From Pseudobdellovibrionaceae bacterium (GTDB lineage: Bacteria > Bdellovibrionota > Bdellovibrionia > Bdellovibrionales > UBA1609), in the NCBI GenBank assembly GCA_020635075.1, contig JACKAM010000001.1, positions 62,001 through 126,000 of the forward strand: 64,000 nucleotides of DNA. The letters run 5' to 3'. Under the pieces are notes generated by a model. That model saw only the letters and a list, made by a program, of their open reading frames with translations, made no database searches and was not told where the DNA came from. Of the stretch, positions 35,242-44,786 are shown one piece after another. How positions within the stretch are numbered: the stretch's first letter is position 1; every line of letters begins with the position of its first letter. The translations under genes and the position numbers were made by a program.

Positions 35242-35349
35242 GATGGCTCCCTTATGTGCAAGGCCAAGTGATAACCCCACTTGGCCTTGGGATTCAACAC
35301 CTGGGGCGCCTGACCAAAAACGTCATTCAAGTCTTTTTTGAAGTCCAGG

Positions 35350-35367
35350 CGGAATAATTTTATTCCG
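35350..35367. promoter_or_regulatory. 18-bp perfect palindrome upstream of module copy 1
   Basis: CGGAATAATTTTATTCCG is a perfect dyad about 140 bases before the 35505 start. It is a strong operator candidate. Half-site GGAATAA is not one I can assign to a known regulator. Confidence 0.5.
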
Positions 35368-35504
35368 TAAAATTAAAGGCTTAGGCGCCAATCGGGGGCA
35401 CAGGCCTGGCATATTTGTTGAAGATTCAGGCCAGTCAAAGTGGAAGGGGAGCCACCTGTGCTCTCAAATCGAATTCGAACGGAATACATAACTAAGGGAA
35501 CTCT

Positions 35505-37865
35505 ATGAATCGCGTTGTTCTGACAATCTTTGTCCTTGCTGTCATGGGCGCAGGCATAGCTTGCTCTAAATCCCCTAAACAGTACCAGACTCAGACTCCT
35601 GACCAAGGCAAGGTGGACCCCAGTCGCCTGACCCTGGAGCAGTTGATCGGACCTCCCTCGAGCCCCAATGCCGGGCTTCTTTCCGGAGAGCGAGGGGAGG
35701 AGACTCAAGAGGAAATGGACGCCCGGGTTCGCCAGAACAGTATGCTGCCCATCGTGTTGGGCGAGGGTGCTGCCGGAGTCTCTCTGACCACCACTTACGA
35801 AGAGGCGGAGTTTCGTTTGAGCAAGGGTCGATTGACCTCAATTGGTTGCCTCTACTATCGAGAAGGACTGTGTATTTTGTGGCGTCCGGATCAACCTCGC
35901 ACTCCGGTGGGAATGATCATCGTTGGTGGGTACCTTGGGCCAGTGAATTTACCCTCACCCTATGGTGCGGTGAAAATCGGAACTGAGCTGGCTTCATTTT
36001 TTGGAACAGGTCCGGTGGATCATGATCCAAAGGCCCAGGCTTTTATTGAGGCTATCTACCGTCAACTTAAGAATACAGGCTCGGACTCTCATTGCTTGGC
36101 CGATCAGACTTGTTACATATCAGCCGCTGAAGACAATAAGTCCTTTGACTTCAATATGCCAGGCGTGGTTTTGCGCTTTAGTAACGATGGTCGGAAAGCC
36201 CTGGGCACCATCATCATTCAGGTCAGCTCTGAGCCCATGGGCCTTGAGGGTCGAGTGGAACTTCTGAAAGGCGAAATAGAAGTTCTGGGCGCCCAAGGTG
36301 AAGTCCTGGATCGCATCGCTTTAGGTACGCCCTTTGGCGAAGTTCTGGCTAAGTCTGGTTTGGAAGACGACAAACGTTATGTGGTTGGAACGCGCATCTT
36401 CGGAAAAATTCTTCGCGGTATGGGGATTATCTTTCTACGCGATAAATTTGGTAAAGAGGACCGCCAACCCGAGGCCGATGATCCTTTGGTGAATGTGTCT
36501 TTTGATACTGAATTTCAAGGTCAGTTCCGCATGAACGGCAAAAAGATTGTCGTTCAACCCCGGGCTGGAGACCAGGTACAGATTAAGCTGGCAGAGGAGT
36601 CAGCAAGCCCTGGTGATGGCAACTATGTGATTGGTGAAAATCAGAAGATTTTCCCCGGTGATGCCAAAAAACAATTGGCTCTGATTAAAGCTCTGGTTCA
36701 ATTCACCGAACAGGAAATGAATAAACAAAAGAGCGAAGACGAAGTCGTCATTAGCATGGTTGAAGGCGCTCACGAAAACCGTCCCGGCCGTGCTGTTGGA
36801 GGCGGGGTGATCCGTTACAACCAGAAGACGGGTTTTGGCTTTAGCCTTGGCTACAATATGGATGAGCAATCGGGCCTTCTGTCCATTGGCTACGGCATGA
36901 TCGATAGCGAGTTTGAACGTTTAGCAATTGAAGAGGGACAAAAGGTCTGGATGGCGGGAAGCCAAAGGCTGGCGGGAGTTGGCCTGGGTGAAATCGCCTA
37001 TATTAAGGATAAAGATGAGGAAAGGCAGACCGCCACACTGAGATATCAACATCCCACCCGTGGATGGTTAGAGATGCGGGTCGATTACAATCCCAACGGT
37101 GAGCAGCCGGTGATGTACCGTGAGGGCTCTGAGACCAAGATCTACTATCAGCCCATGTTTCTCATCAAAGTCGGTTCCATCGTCAATATTGGCGGGCAGG
37201 CGCTCGGAACAACTAATATTGATGGTGTTTCGTATGAGGCCTTTGAAATCATTATTTTGGCATCAGACTCGCTCTATAACAGCGTGATGGGCTTATGTGA
37301 GATTCCTGGTTTTGCCCTGCCCTTTGGTGCCTACGATCTGGATGTATTTGGCGCAGCAAAAACAGGTTCGGTGGTGGAGAGCATTCCCTCCGCCATTAAG
37401 CGGGCGGACGACTCCAAGCAGCTGGCTCAGTTGAGGCGCAAGCTGGACAAAGAAACCAGTGAGCTACTTGCCGACCTGAGAGGCTTGGATGTGCCAGAGC
37501 CTATGTCGACCACAACCAACGCTCGGCGCACAGCCCTGATGGAGCGTTTGGAGCAGATTCGCAAACAAGCGGAAGAGAAAGGCTGGATTGAACGAGTGGA
37601 GAGTCCAAGTGTGGGCCAGCTCCAATGGAAGTTTAAAGAGCTTTCATCTGAATCCTTGGCTCTGGAGGATAAGTACCTGGCATTTAAATCCTGTATTTTT
37701 GAGGCTCCCGTGGACTCAGCGGCTCAGGGTTTGCGCTCGGCTGTTTATTTCCCCCGGCAGAACACCCAGTTGAGATTTATCAGCCGCGAATTGGATAAAG
37801 TCGTCATTTATAAGAAGCCGGATCCTAAGGCCTCAGAGAAGGTCTTGAGGGGAGGTGGCCAATGA
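35505..37865 (+). CDS. Large lipoprotein, first gene of duplicated module (copy 1)
   Basis: A 786-residue lipoprotein (lipobox GIAC near residue 20, then SKSPKQYQ). The middle contains beta-rich segments such as IVVQPRAGDQVQIKL and ATLRYQHPTRGWLEMRVDYNP. Residues about 640-700 are helical and charged (LRRKLDKETSELLADL, LMERLEQIRKQAEE). No known domain recognised. It is a paralog of the 47781 protein (shared TPKQYQ-type start, RENSQKP/RQNSMLP segment, YFPxQ near the end). Its stop overlaps the start of the metalloprotease gene (ATGA), so the pair is co-translated. Confidence 0.8.
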   Translation: MNRVVLTIFVLAVMGAGIACSKSPKQYQTQTPDQGKVDPSRLTLEQLIGPPSSPNAGLLSGERGEETQEEMDARVRQNSMLPIVLGEGAAGVSLTTTYEEAEFRLSKGRLTSIGCLYYREGLCILWRPDQPRTPVGMIIVGGYLGPVNLPSPYGAVKIGTELASFFGTGPVDHDPKAQAFIEAIYRQLKNTGSDSHCLADQTCYISAAEDNKSFDFNMPGVVLRFSNDGRKALGTIIIQVSSEPMGLEGRVELLKGEIEVLGAQGEVLDRIALGTPFGEVLAKSGLEDDKRYVVGTRIFGKILRGMGIIFLRDKFGKEDRQPEADDPLVNVSFDTEFQGQFRMNGKKIVVQPRAGDQVQIKLAEESASPGDGNYVIGENQKIFPGDAKKQLALIKALVQFTEQEMNKQKSEDEVVISMVEGAHENRPGRAVGGGVIRYNQKTGFGFSLGYNMDEQSGLLSIGYGMIDSEFERLAIEEGQKVWMAGSQRLAGVGLGEIAYIKDKDEERQTATLRYQHPTRGWLEMRVDYNPNGEQPVMYREGSETKIYYQPMFLIKVGSIVNIGGQALGTTNIDGVSYEAFEIIILASDSLYNSVMGLCEIPGFALPFGAYDLDVFGAAKTGSVVESIPSAIKRADDSKQLAQLRRKLDKETSELLADLRGLDVPEPMSTTTNARRTALMERLEQIRKQAEEKGWIERVESPSVGQLQWKFKELSSESLALEDKYLAFKSCIFEAPVDSAAQGLRSAVYFPRQNTQLRFISRELDKVVIYKKPDPKASEKVLRGGGQ

Positions 37866-40800
37866 AAAAGTCGTATGTAACTCCCATTGTCCTTGTCGTT
37901 TTAAGTTTGCTGGTTAGCTGCGCCAAGGACCGTCCGGTCATGAAGCTTCCTGATCCCGAAGGCGATCGTATGTCTAAGCAAGTCTTTACTGGCGCCCCCA
38001 GTGTGCTGCAGGCGGCGACAGGTGCCAACTCAGCCAAGTATTGGGCGGCCAAAGTCACAGTGGTGAACACCAGTTCGAACTCGGGCTTTGTGTTTACTGG
38101 CTTTCAGAGTGACCTCAAAGTCGGCTATTTTGAATTCACCAGGGACAAGCTGAAGTTTTTCAACGCCATCTTGCCTTACAAGAGCAAGGTTAACAGGCTT
38201 CCTGAAGTGATTAACGAGTGGGATGTGACCCACTCGGAAAAACGCCTGGCCGAATCCGATGGCAAGGTCACCAATCAGGAGCAGGAAGACCCCTATCTCA
38301 ATTGGGAGCGTAAGAACTTTTTTACTCTCGATTGGGCCCAGGCCAATATCTCAGAGGCGGCCACCTTTCCTTACTCCTTGGATTGGGCGACCACCTTCCG
38401 CTGTTGGCAGAAGAAGGCTGCCTATTTGGTCGAGGACTCCCGGGAAATCACTGAGGACTACATCAGCTTCACAATTGGTGTGGATTACCAGCAGAACTCC
38501 TTGTGCAACATGAGTACCCGCCGTCACCATCGCAGTGATTTTACATTTTCAGTTCAGTATAAGTACTCATTTGTCCGCGTGAAGCCTTCTAGTGGTTTTC
38601 AGCCCTATGTGTACACGGGCGAGGATGATCCTCTCTTGGCCAAATATGGTTACTTCCGCACCGTCAAAGAGGGCTTGGCCAAAGATGGTCGCTACTCCAA
38701 CACATTCCTGATGAACCGCTGGGATCCTAAGAAATCTCACACCTATTATTTTGATAAGGACTTCCCAGAAGTCTATAAACCCTTGTTTCGTGACATCATT
38801 GTCAAAACCAATGCTTTGTATGGAAAACACAAGCTCAACAACTACAACCCTAAGGACCACTCTTGTACCCAGGGGCTTTGCTTTCAGGTTTTGGACAATA
38901 ATGATGGTACCAAGAAGTTTGGTGATGGCCGTTACAGTTTTATCAAAGTAGTTGAGACTCTGGATGATGGATCCCCCTTTGGCTATGGCCCTTCAGACGC
39001 CAACCCTCTGACTGGTGAGACCTTAGCGGGTAACATCATTTTATGGACGGGTGGTGTGAAGTACTATCTCAAAGTCCTGCGCGAACGTTTGGAGCGTGAA
39101 AAAGGCAAGTTCGACAAGAGTAGTATTTTCCAAAAGCTCAAAGCCCGTCTGAAGGAAGAAGACCCAACCAAGTGGACGGCGACGGCGGCAAAACTGAATC
39201 CTTCGACTCGCTCGGGTCAGGCCTTTGATTATCTGCTCAAGAAATTCACCTATGGTTATCCGGGCTGGGCTCAGTTCACCCAGTCGCCCTTTCCGGGATT
39301 GTCCCAAGCTGGTGAGAGCAAGTCGAATCCGGCAGACATGTTGGGAACCAAGCTCTTTAAATTCGACAGCCTTAGTCGGGTGCAGGATTTGGCCACCAAA
39401 TCCATGGGACCTCGCTGGGCGGGCCTAGGACCTGAAATCATGGGTAGCATGAAGGATGTGATTCAGGAGGGCCTGAGGCAGGTTGCTAAACCCGGAATGC
39501 ATGAGCGGGATTCCACCGTGTACTCGGTTGAGGCTGCTTTGGCTGGTGCCACCGATATGATGATGGACGGTAAGAGCGACGATGAAGTTTTACGGACTAT
39601 TATTTATCGTGTCCTAATCCATGAGTTTGGACACACTTTGGGACTTCGTCACAATTTCTATGGTTCTGTGGATAAAAAGAATTTCCGTCAGGTACGTAGC
39701 GATGGACAGAATTCCAAGTTTGTCGCCACCAGTAGTTCAGTCATGGACTACCTGACCCTTAAAGACGAAATGCATGGCGATCACAATTGGGAACTCTACG
39801 ATGAAGCCGCCCTCATCTTTTCGGCAACGGGTGGTGCTGTGGACTTGTCCAAGGTGAACAAGACCCATTACCTCTATTGTACAGATGAGCACCGCATCCT
39901 AAATGCCATGTGTAACGCTTTTGACCAGGGATCCACGCCATCAGAAGTGACTATGAGTTTGATCGAAGACTACGAGGACCGCTACTGGCTGTTGAACTAT
40001 CGTAACGAGAGAGCCTACTGGAACACCTGGTATTACGCTTCTAACATGTTCTACACCATGTTCCAGATGAAGAAGCCTCTGATGATGTGGCAGACGGCCT
40101 TTAACGTGAACAACGTTCAGGAGAAACTCAGTCGCCTGAGAGGGGCAGATGGAACTACAGCCTTATATAAGGACGAGGCCATCGGTGCCATCTATGAGGA
40201 CATCTCCGAAGACCTCAAGCAGTCGGTCAAACTGAGCATGGCTTTTTACGATTCGGTCATTCAGCAAAGTTCAGCCGACCGTGATTGGAAAACCAAATAT
40301 GAGGACTGGACCGGTGAAGTGAAGGCCTTGGGTATCATTTGGGACAAGATCTTTGCCACCTTGTTTTTGATGGGTGATCAAACATTCTTGTACAACCCCA
40401 ACTACTATGCGCCTTATGCCTCTTACCTGAGCATGATGAACCGCTTAGGTGACCGCAACATGGTGGAGGAAATCTTTGAGAGCAACTTGACCGTGCGCTA
40501 TGCGATGGAGCCCTGGTTTATCGGATTCTCGCGTGTGTTGTATGCGCTTAACGCTTACAACTACGTGAATCTCAATAACCCGGAGTTCATTAACCGCATG
40601 AGGTTTTCTTGTTATAAGCCTGAGTCCATGAAATCTCGATTTGGCATTGATGTGGACAACTTCCAAAGCTCGACCAGTCTGGTGAAGGACCGATTGAATT
40701 TGGAGTTGTTGCCTTTGGCCAGTTTGGGAGAAGGCTTAACCGACCGCTACTTCCGGGATTCCACCAGCCGCATCGGTGTGGTGGAGGTCGGCGGTGACTT

Positions 40801-40972
40801 CTATGTGGCCGGTGAAGAGAAAAATCGCTACGCCTTTACCCTGATCTCCAACATGGAGGATTCAGATAAGCGCCTAGGCGAGAGCATGGCCACAGGTAAG
40901 GCTGACGTGCGCGAACTGTATATTCTCTACAACTTACTCACTCGGGGTGTTGTACCCGATCAGTGTCAGTAA
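37862..40972 (+). CDS. Metzincin lipoprotein, second gene of duplicated module (copy 1)
   Basis: A 1036-residue lipoprotein (lipobox LLVSC, then AKDRPVMKLPDPE). The zinc site HEFGHTLGLRH (HExxHxxGxxH) lies near residue 590, followed by NFYGSVDKKN and a Met-turn in SSSVMDYLTL. The context resembles the large zinc metalloproteases of the DUF5117/DUF4953 type. The N-terminal 550 residues are mostly beta with conserved aromatic positions (YTGEDDPLLAKYGYF, FGYGPSDANPLTGE). It is probably anchored in the outer membrane and cleaves protein outside the cytoplasm. It is a paralog of 50189. Confidence 0.85.
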   Translation: MKKSYVTPIVLVVLSLLVSCAKDRPVMKLPDPEGDRMSKQVFTGAPSVLQAATGANSAKYWAAKVTVVNTSSNSGFVFTGFQSDLKVGYFEFTRDKLKFFNAILPYKSKVNRLPEVINEWDVTHSEKRLAESDGKVTNQEQEDPYLNWERKNFFTLDWAQANISEAATFPYSLDWATTFRCWQKKAAYLVEDSREITEDYISFTIGVDYQQNSLCNMSTRRHHRSDFTFSVQYKYSFVRVKPSSGFQPYVYTGEDDPLLAKYGYFRTVKEGLAKDGRYSNTFLMNRWDPKKSHTYYFDKDFPEVYKPLFRDIIVKTNALYGKHKLNNYNPKDHSCTQGLCFQVLDNNDGTKKFGDGRYSFIKVVETLDDGSPFGYGPSDANPLTGETLAGNIILWTGGVKYYLKVLRERLEREKGKFDKSSIFQKLKARLKEEDPTKWTATAAKLNPSTRSGQAFDYLLKKFTYGYPGWAQFTQSPFPGLSQAGESKSNPADMLGTKLFKFDSLSRVQDLATKSMGPRWAGLGPEIMGSMKDVIQEGLRQVAKPGMHERDSTVYSVEAALAGATDMMMDGKSDDEVLRTIIYRVLIHEFGHTLGLRHNFYGSVDKKNFRQVRSDGQNSKFVATSSSVMDYLTLKDEMHGDHNWELYDEAALIFSATGGAVDLSKVNKTHYLYCTDEHRILNAMCNAFDQGSTPSEVTMSLIEDYEDRYWLLNYRNERAYWNTWYYASNMFYTMFQMKKPLMMWQTAFNVNNVQEKLSRLRGADGTTALYKDEAIGAIYEDISEDLKQSVKLSMAFYDSVIQQSSADRDWKTKYEDWTGEVKALGIIWDKIFATLFLMGDQTFLYNPNYYAPYASYLSMMNRLGDRNMVEEIFESNLTVRYAMEPWFIGFSRVLYALNAYNYVNLNNPEFINRMRFSCYKPESMKSRFGIDVDNFQSSTSLVKDRLNLELLPLASLGEGLTDRYFRDSTSRIGVVEVGGDFYVAGEEKNRYAFTLISNMEDSDKRLGESMATGKADVRELYILYNLLTRGVVPDQCQ

Positions 40973-40988
40973 GGAGAATGGCTGAGTG

Positions 40989-42125
40989 ATGATCAGGACA
41001 AACCTGCGTCCCCCAACCCGAAAGAATCAGCCAGGGCGGTTGCTCTGGCGGATGATCACATTGCTGATGGTCGGCCTGGCCCTGGCTTGGGCCGATTTCA
41101 GCCGTGGGGGGGAAAATCTATTGTCCAGTCAGCCGTCAAAGATGGCAATTGAAGGAAAGAAGTCTGCCGAACAACTGGCCAAAGAAAAGCGACTCGAAGC
41201 CCTGCGCCGTAAGAAAAAGAAGAAAGCGCGCGCCAGGCGCCGAGCCCAACAGTATGAAGTGGCGGCCCTTCCCTTGCCACCTTTGTCCCCCATGCCTTCC
41301 AGTGGTGGCAGCAGCAAAGCCAAATTGACGGACGAAAAGAAAGAGGAAGAAGACAGTGGTCCCTGGTCGGGCAGCATTGGTGCTGAACACTACGGCGGAT
41401 TCTACGAAGACGTGGACCCCACCTCCATGCTGATCCTGTCGGCGGCTTACAAATTCAAATACGGCATGACGATGTCTGTTGGCCAATCCGTCACCAAACT
41501 TTATCGAGTCATTCCCGGTGAGTCGGAATGGCAGGCCAACGACACCTCATTGGGATTGAGTGGTGTGATCACCAAGGACTGGTTTGCTGGCATTGGTGTC
41601 AGCGGAAGCTTGGGCGCCACGGTACCTGTGTCGGAAGCCTCAAGGCGTGTGGATCAGCTCACTCGCCTCAGTGCTGCTGGCAAGTTTTCGCGTAGTTTTA
41701 TAGATAAGAAAATCGGCCTAAGTTTATCGCCAAATGTGCGCTATCACGTGAACCGCTACACCACCACGCCCACCTACGAGGGCAGTGGCGGCGGACGGCC
41801 CTTGACCCGGTATTCTGTGGGTGCGGCGGCTGGCCTGGCTTTGAATTTTCACGAGAAACTTAGCTTGATTTCGTCAGCCTCCGTCCAGCAGGTCTTTTAC
41901 GAAAAGGTGCAGTTTGAAAACTCCACCAGGACATTAGGGGTTACCAACCCACCCACCCATTTCTACAGTTGGGCCGCCTCTTTGAATTTTCAACCCCTCA
42001 AAAACTGGAGCCTGTCCTTAGGCTACAGTCACGGGCAAAAGCTAGAAAACCCGTGGGGAGTTGAAGTCCTAGTCTTCGACGATCGGGTTTCGCAGTGGTC
42101 TTTGGGAACCAGTCTTAGTTTCTGA
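40989..42125 (+). CDS. Outer-membrane barrel protein, third gene of duplicated module (copy 1)
   Basis: A 378-residue protein with an N-terminal hydrophobic segment (LLWRMITLLMVGLALAWADF). A highly basic Lys/Arg stretch (LRRKKKKKARARRRAQ) at about 75-90 comes next, then a barrel-like domain (WSGSIGAEHYGGFYEDVDPTS to the end FDDRVSQWSLGTSLSF). Only this copy has the basic insertion. It is a paralog of 53421. A minimal ATG GCT GAG TGA reading frame at 40978 overlaps the start region (TGATG) and takes the ribosome site AAGGAG. Confidence 0.78.
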   Translation: MIRTNLRPPTRKNQPGRLLWRMITLLMVGLALAWADFSRGGENLLSSQPSKMAIEGKKSAEQLAKEKRLEALRRKKKKKARARRRAQQYEVAALPLPPLSPMPSSGGSSKAKLTDEKKEEEDSGPWSGSIGAEHYGGFYEDVDPTSMLILSAAYKFKYGMTMSVGQSVTKLYRVIPGESEWQANDTSLGLSGVITKDWFAGIGVSGSLGATVPVSEASRRVDQLTRLSAAGKFSRSFIDKKIGLSLSPNVRYHVNRYTTTPTYEGSGGGRPLTRYSVGAAAGLALNFHEKLSLISSASVQQVFYEKVQFENSTRTLGVTNPPTHFYSWAASLNFQPLKNWSLSLGYSHGQKLENPWGVEVLVFDDRVSQWSLGTSLSF

Positions 42126-42442
42126 TCCGTTTCCTCTCTATGAATTCGAAATTGATCAGTCCATGAGTCTCTGCTCGCTTTTCCCAGCTGAGCAAAAATC
42201 TTCAGACATACGTCCGGCAGCAGCGCTCTCTCTCAGAGCGCAGCACCAAGCCGAACTCGATTTTCGCTCACTGGGAACGCGACCACCCGACTCATTGAGA
42301 GCTGCCCTTTCCCGTCCAGGAAACATTTAGATAGGGTGCCAGGTCCTATTCGTGGCCACCCAGCATCCAAAGGGGCCATTTTTTTGAAAAGTATTTGGGC
42401 ATCGTATTGCTGGGTAGATTAACGAGAAATTGTTCTGGGCTA
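42126..42442. other. Gene-free region after module copy 1
   Basis: About 317 bases without a convincing gene. It holds the hairpin element at 42181-42277 and the 3' region of the HNH gene. No U-tract terminator is evident. Confidence 0.6.
42181..42277. repeat. Hairpin repeat family, copy 1
   Basis: Outer arms TTCCCAGCTGAGC..AAAATC and GATTTTCGCTCACTGGGAA are complementary. The inner core reads CAGACATACG, then GCGCTCT / AGAGCGC with a five-base loop (CTCTC), then CACCAAGCCGAACTCG. The core is shared with copies at 54473 and 55598, but the outer arms differ completely in sequence while still pairing. Confidence 0.8.
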
Positions 42443-43657
42443 TTAAACACCATTCAGATGCTGGGCCTGGTGATGCCCCGAACAAAGGAGAGTGAGGTTT
42501 TCCAGGTGATTGCTCCCACCCTGAGAGACCGGCTTTAGGTGGTGGATTTCCAGAAATCTTGTCTCCCGACACCGGTCGCCCTTGTGGCTCACATGGCCAC
42601 ATTGGCCAGCAAATTTGATCATCACTCGGTGTTTTGTCGCCGCAGGAATCTTCCTTCGTCCAGGTCGGTTATCATTTGATCCATGCAAAAGCTCCCTAGG
42701 TACCTTGTCTCCTTCTTTTTCTATATTATTTGTGATGATGATCTTTTCGTCCCGGGTCTCCCTCCCAGGGGATTTGTTGTCCGTAGCGGCGATTCTATCT
42801 CCGGATGGGCTCGTGTTTAGGGCTTTTTCCGTCGTCCCTTCGCTTGACGCAGGCATTTCGGGAACTCTCCTTAAGGATTGTACCGGGCTCACTTGGGTCA
42901 CAGAATTTTCGGTTGAACTTTGGCTGTCGCGACCCCGGTTGGCAGGAGACCCGTTTTTGCCGGAGAGCTTTCCACGGAGAAATTGCCGTTCGGCCTTTTT
43001 GACGGGATCGTGTTTTTCTAAAAACAGTTCTACTATTGACTCCAGAGCCTGTTCCAAACTTGCTGGCTTTTGAGATTTGTCACTGACTAGGTCTTGAACT
43101 CGGCGAATCTTGATCATCAGTTTTTCTGAGATCCCCACCTGAAGTTGCACTCGAACTGCGGTCGGCTGCTGCTGAACAATGACCTTCTCCTGAATCTCGT
43201 TTTGTGGGTGGATATAGGTCATTCTCCCTTTTCGCGCCTCTTGAGGATTGACCTTCGACACCTCCCGCTCAACTTTCGATTGAGTGGAGGTTTTAGCCAT
43301 TTCAATCCAGTGGTTTTTGTTCTCTTTGGTTATCACGGACGCAATGCGCTTAGCCTTAGAAACCGTAAGCCGGCCCTCCTTGATTTCATTTTTAAGCTCC
43401 GGCACCTCGCGTGATTTGCGGGTCACAGCAATCAGGGTATAGACCACGCTGTCAGAGAGTCCCAGACATTGAACCCCATATTGAAAGAGAGAATTACAGC
43501 CGTAGCGAAGGAAAACTCTATTTTGCTCAACCTCATCTAGTATATTGATCAGCTCAATTTCGGCCGTCTTGTATTTCGCTGACGCCTGTTGGGCTCTATG
43601 GTGAATGTCGCGAATCTTTTGTGGCAAGTGCTTCTCAAAGTCTTTCTGCTGATTCAA
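42443..43657 (-). CDS. HNH endonuclease family protein
   Basis: A 404-residue protein whose last 60 residues form an HNH nuclease domain (KFAGQCGHVSHKGDRCRETRFLEIHHLKPVSQGG, NLTLLCSGHHQAQHLNG) with cysteine pairs for structural zinc. The N-terminal part (about 1-200) is helical (QQASAKYKTAEIELINILDEV, YGVQCLGLSDSVVYTLIAV), like the DUF222-type HNH proteins. A long Ser/Pro/Asn-rich linker connects them. Its role is unclear; such proteins occur in many copies in some genomes. The start is TTG 43657, since GAGGGGGGAT lies at the right distance; the in-frame TTG at 43738 has none. Confidence 0.82.
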   Translation of the reverse strand: MNQQKDFEKHLPQKIRDIHHRAQQASAKYKTAEIELINILDEVEQNRVFLRYGCNSLFQYGVQCLGLSDSVVYTLIAVTRKSREVPELKNEIKEGRLTVSKAKRIASVITKENKNHWIEMAKTSTQSKVEREVSKVNPQEARKGRMTYIHPQNEIQEKVIVQQQPTAVRVQLQVGISEKLMIKIRRVQDLVSDKSQKPASLEQALESIVELFLEKHDPVKKAERQFLRGKLSGKNGSPANRGRDSQSSTENSVTQVSPVQSLRRVPEMPASSEGTTEKALNTSPSGDRIAATDNKSPGRETRDEKIIITNNIEKEGDKVPRELLHGSNDNRPGRRKIPAATKHRVMIKFAGQCGHVSHKGDRCRETRFLEIHHLKPVSQGGSNHLENLTLLCSGHHQAQHLNGV

Positions 43658-43895
43658 ATTCGATCCCCCCTCGTGACGAGTTGAGATCTTATAACATGGG
43701 TTTTTGAATGCACTTTTTCGGGTCTTGCCAAATGCCAATCAAATCGCCTGGGAGACACACGAGCAAAGGCGGTAAGGAGTTTTGGACGAGAGTTTGAAGG
43801 AAAAACCAAAATCAGGATTTGAACCGACTGGAAGGTTGCTAACAAACTCGAAAATGGCGTCAAGAGTCCGCTGCAAAAAGTTTTTTGCGCAACCC

Positions 43896-43930
43896 TGCAT
43901 CCAATATAATAGGCCTGGCACTTTTAACTT
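43896..43930 (+). repeat. Short dispersed repeat, copy 1
   Basis: A unit of about 35 bases (TGCATCCA...AATAGGCCTGGC, ending CTTTTAACTT) that matches 45228-45262 in direct orientation and 44441-44476 inverted. Together they bracket the small genes between 43933 and 45191. Confidence 0.6.
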
Positions 43931-43932
43931 GG

Positions 43933-44370
43933 CTAGTTCTCTGGGCTTATGATTCGTGACACGTGATTCTCGTCAAATCGAACAAAGTACACAGTGAATT
44001 TGTAACTTTGCTTAAGTGTATCATAGATGTCAGCTCCAGAAAAATCAGCCTTGGGTGCCTCAGTCACCTGGTATCTGTTAGTAAGATTAGGAATGGCCTT
44101 GGAAACAGCCTCAGTTTTGAAATCTCTTAAAACGTAATATGACGACTTGAGTGTCAGAAAGGCAAGTAGAACATCCCATGCTACGGGTTCGGGGGTCATG
44201 TGATCAAAGGCAATTTCATCACAGGTGTTATCAGGGCAGTACCTGAGTGCAAAGTGGTCTCTTTCCTGGATCCTCTGGATACTTTCTCCCAGTCGCGATT
44301 TAAGATATGTCTGAGAGTCAATGGACCGGCTTTCAATTGAAAGAGAGGCACAAGAGGAGGCGCCAAACAT
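43933..44370 (-). CDS. Small putative lipoprotein of unknown function
   Basis: At least 145 residues. The first residues (FGASSC) look like the end of a lipoprotein signal whose upstream part (KWAIVF) is encoded in frame but before the ATG. The frame continues to a CTG at 44415 preceded by AGAGG, so a CTG start is possible. The rest is soluble with three further cysteines in the first 50 residues (RYCPDNTC). No family recognised. Confidence 0.6.
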   Translation of the reverse strand: MFGASSCASLSIESRSIDSQTYLKSRLGESIQRIQERDHFALRYCPDNTCDEIAFDHMTPEPVAWDVLLAFLTLKSSYYVLRDFKTEAVSKAIPNLTNRYQVTEAPKADFSGADIYDTLKQSYKFTVYFVRFDENHVSRIISPEN

Positions 44371-44440
44371 GAAAACAATTGCCCACTTCGATAGTTCCCT
44401 TCTTGTTTCGCTCAGGGTACAGCCTCTGTTCCGTTGCTAG

Positions 44441-44476
44441 AGTTTAGATACCAGGCGTATATTCTGAATCAATGCT
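44441..44476 (-). repeat. Short dispersed repeat, copy 2 (inverted)
   Basis: On the minus strand it reads AGCATTGATTCAGAATATAC then GCCTGG and CTAAACT, matching the units at 43896 and 45228 with small gaps. It lies between two of the small genes. Confidence 0.5.
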
Positions 44477-44497
44477 TCCAAAACGTTCGCCTGGCTG

Positions 44498-44755
44498 TTA
44501 ATCTTCGTCACCCAAATCGTACCCACATTTGCTACACTCTCGTTTGTAAAACTTTGGTCTTAAAGAGAAAAACCTTTGTTTGCATCTGGGGCACTTCCAA
44601 AAGCCCAACAGATAGATAGAATATAACACCAGCCCCAGAGAAAGGGAGGCAATCAAAGGCGTAAATATTTGTGGATATACGAAAACTCCAATTATGAATA
44701 ATGGAAGTGCTTTGGCGATATCATAGGGCAAAAATACAAGTCGCTTTTTGTTCAT
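44498..44755 (-). CDS. Small membrane protein with zinc-ribbon end
   Basis: An 85-residue protein with two hydrophobic segments (ALPLFIIGVFVYPQIF, LIASLSLGLVLYSIYLLGF). After them comes a four-cysteine zinc ribbon (CPRC ... CSKC) at the C terminus, like the membrane-bound ribbon proteins of unknown function. ATG 44755 avoids overlap with the upstream gene; a TTG at 44827 would overlap it by 41 bases. Confidence 0.65.
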   Translation of the reverse strand: MNKKRLVFLPYDIAKALPLFIIGVFVYPQIFTPLIASLSLGLVLYSIYLLGFWKCPRCKQRFFSLRPKFYKRECSKCGYDLGDED

Positions 44756-44786
44756 AGGGGATCTTTCCGCAACACTGGTTATGTTT

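Noticed and set aside
35407..35421. Sigma-54-like TGGCATATTTGTTGA before module copy 1
   Set aside because: Same defect: the -12 element reads TTGA instead of TTGC.
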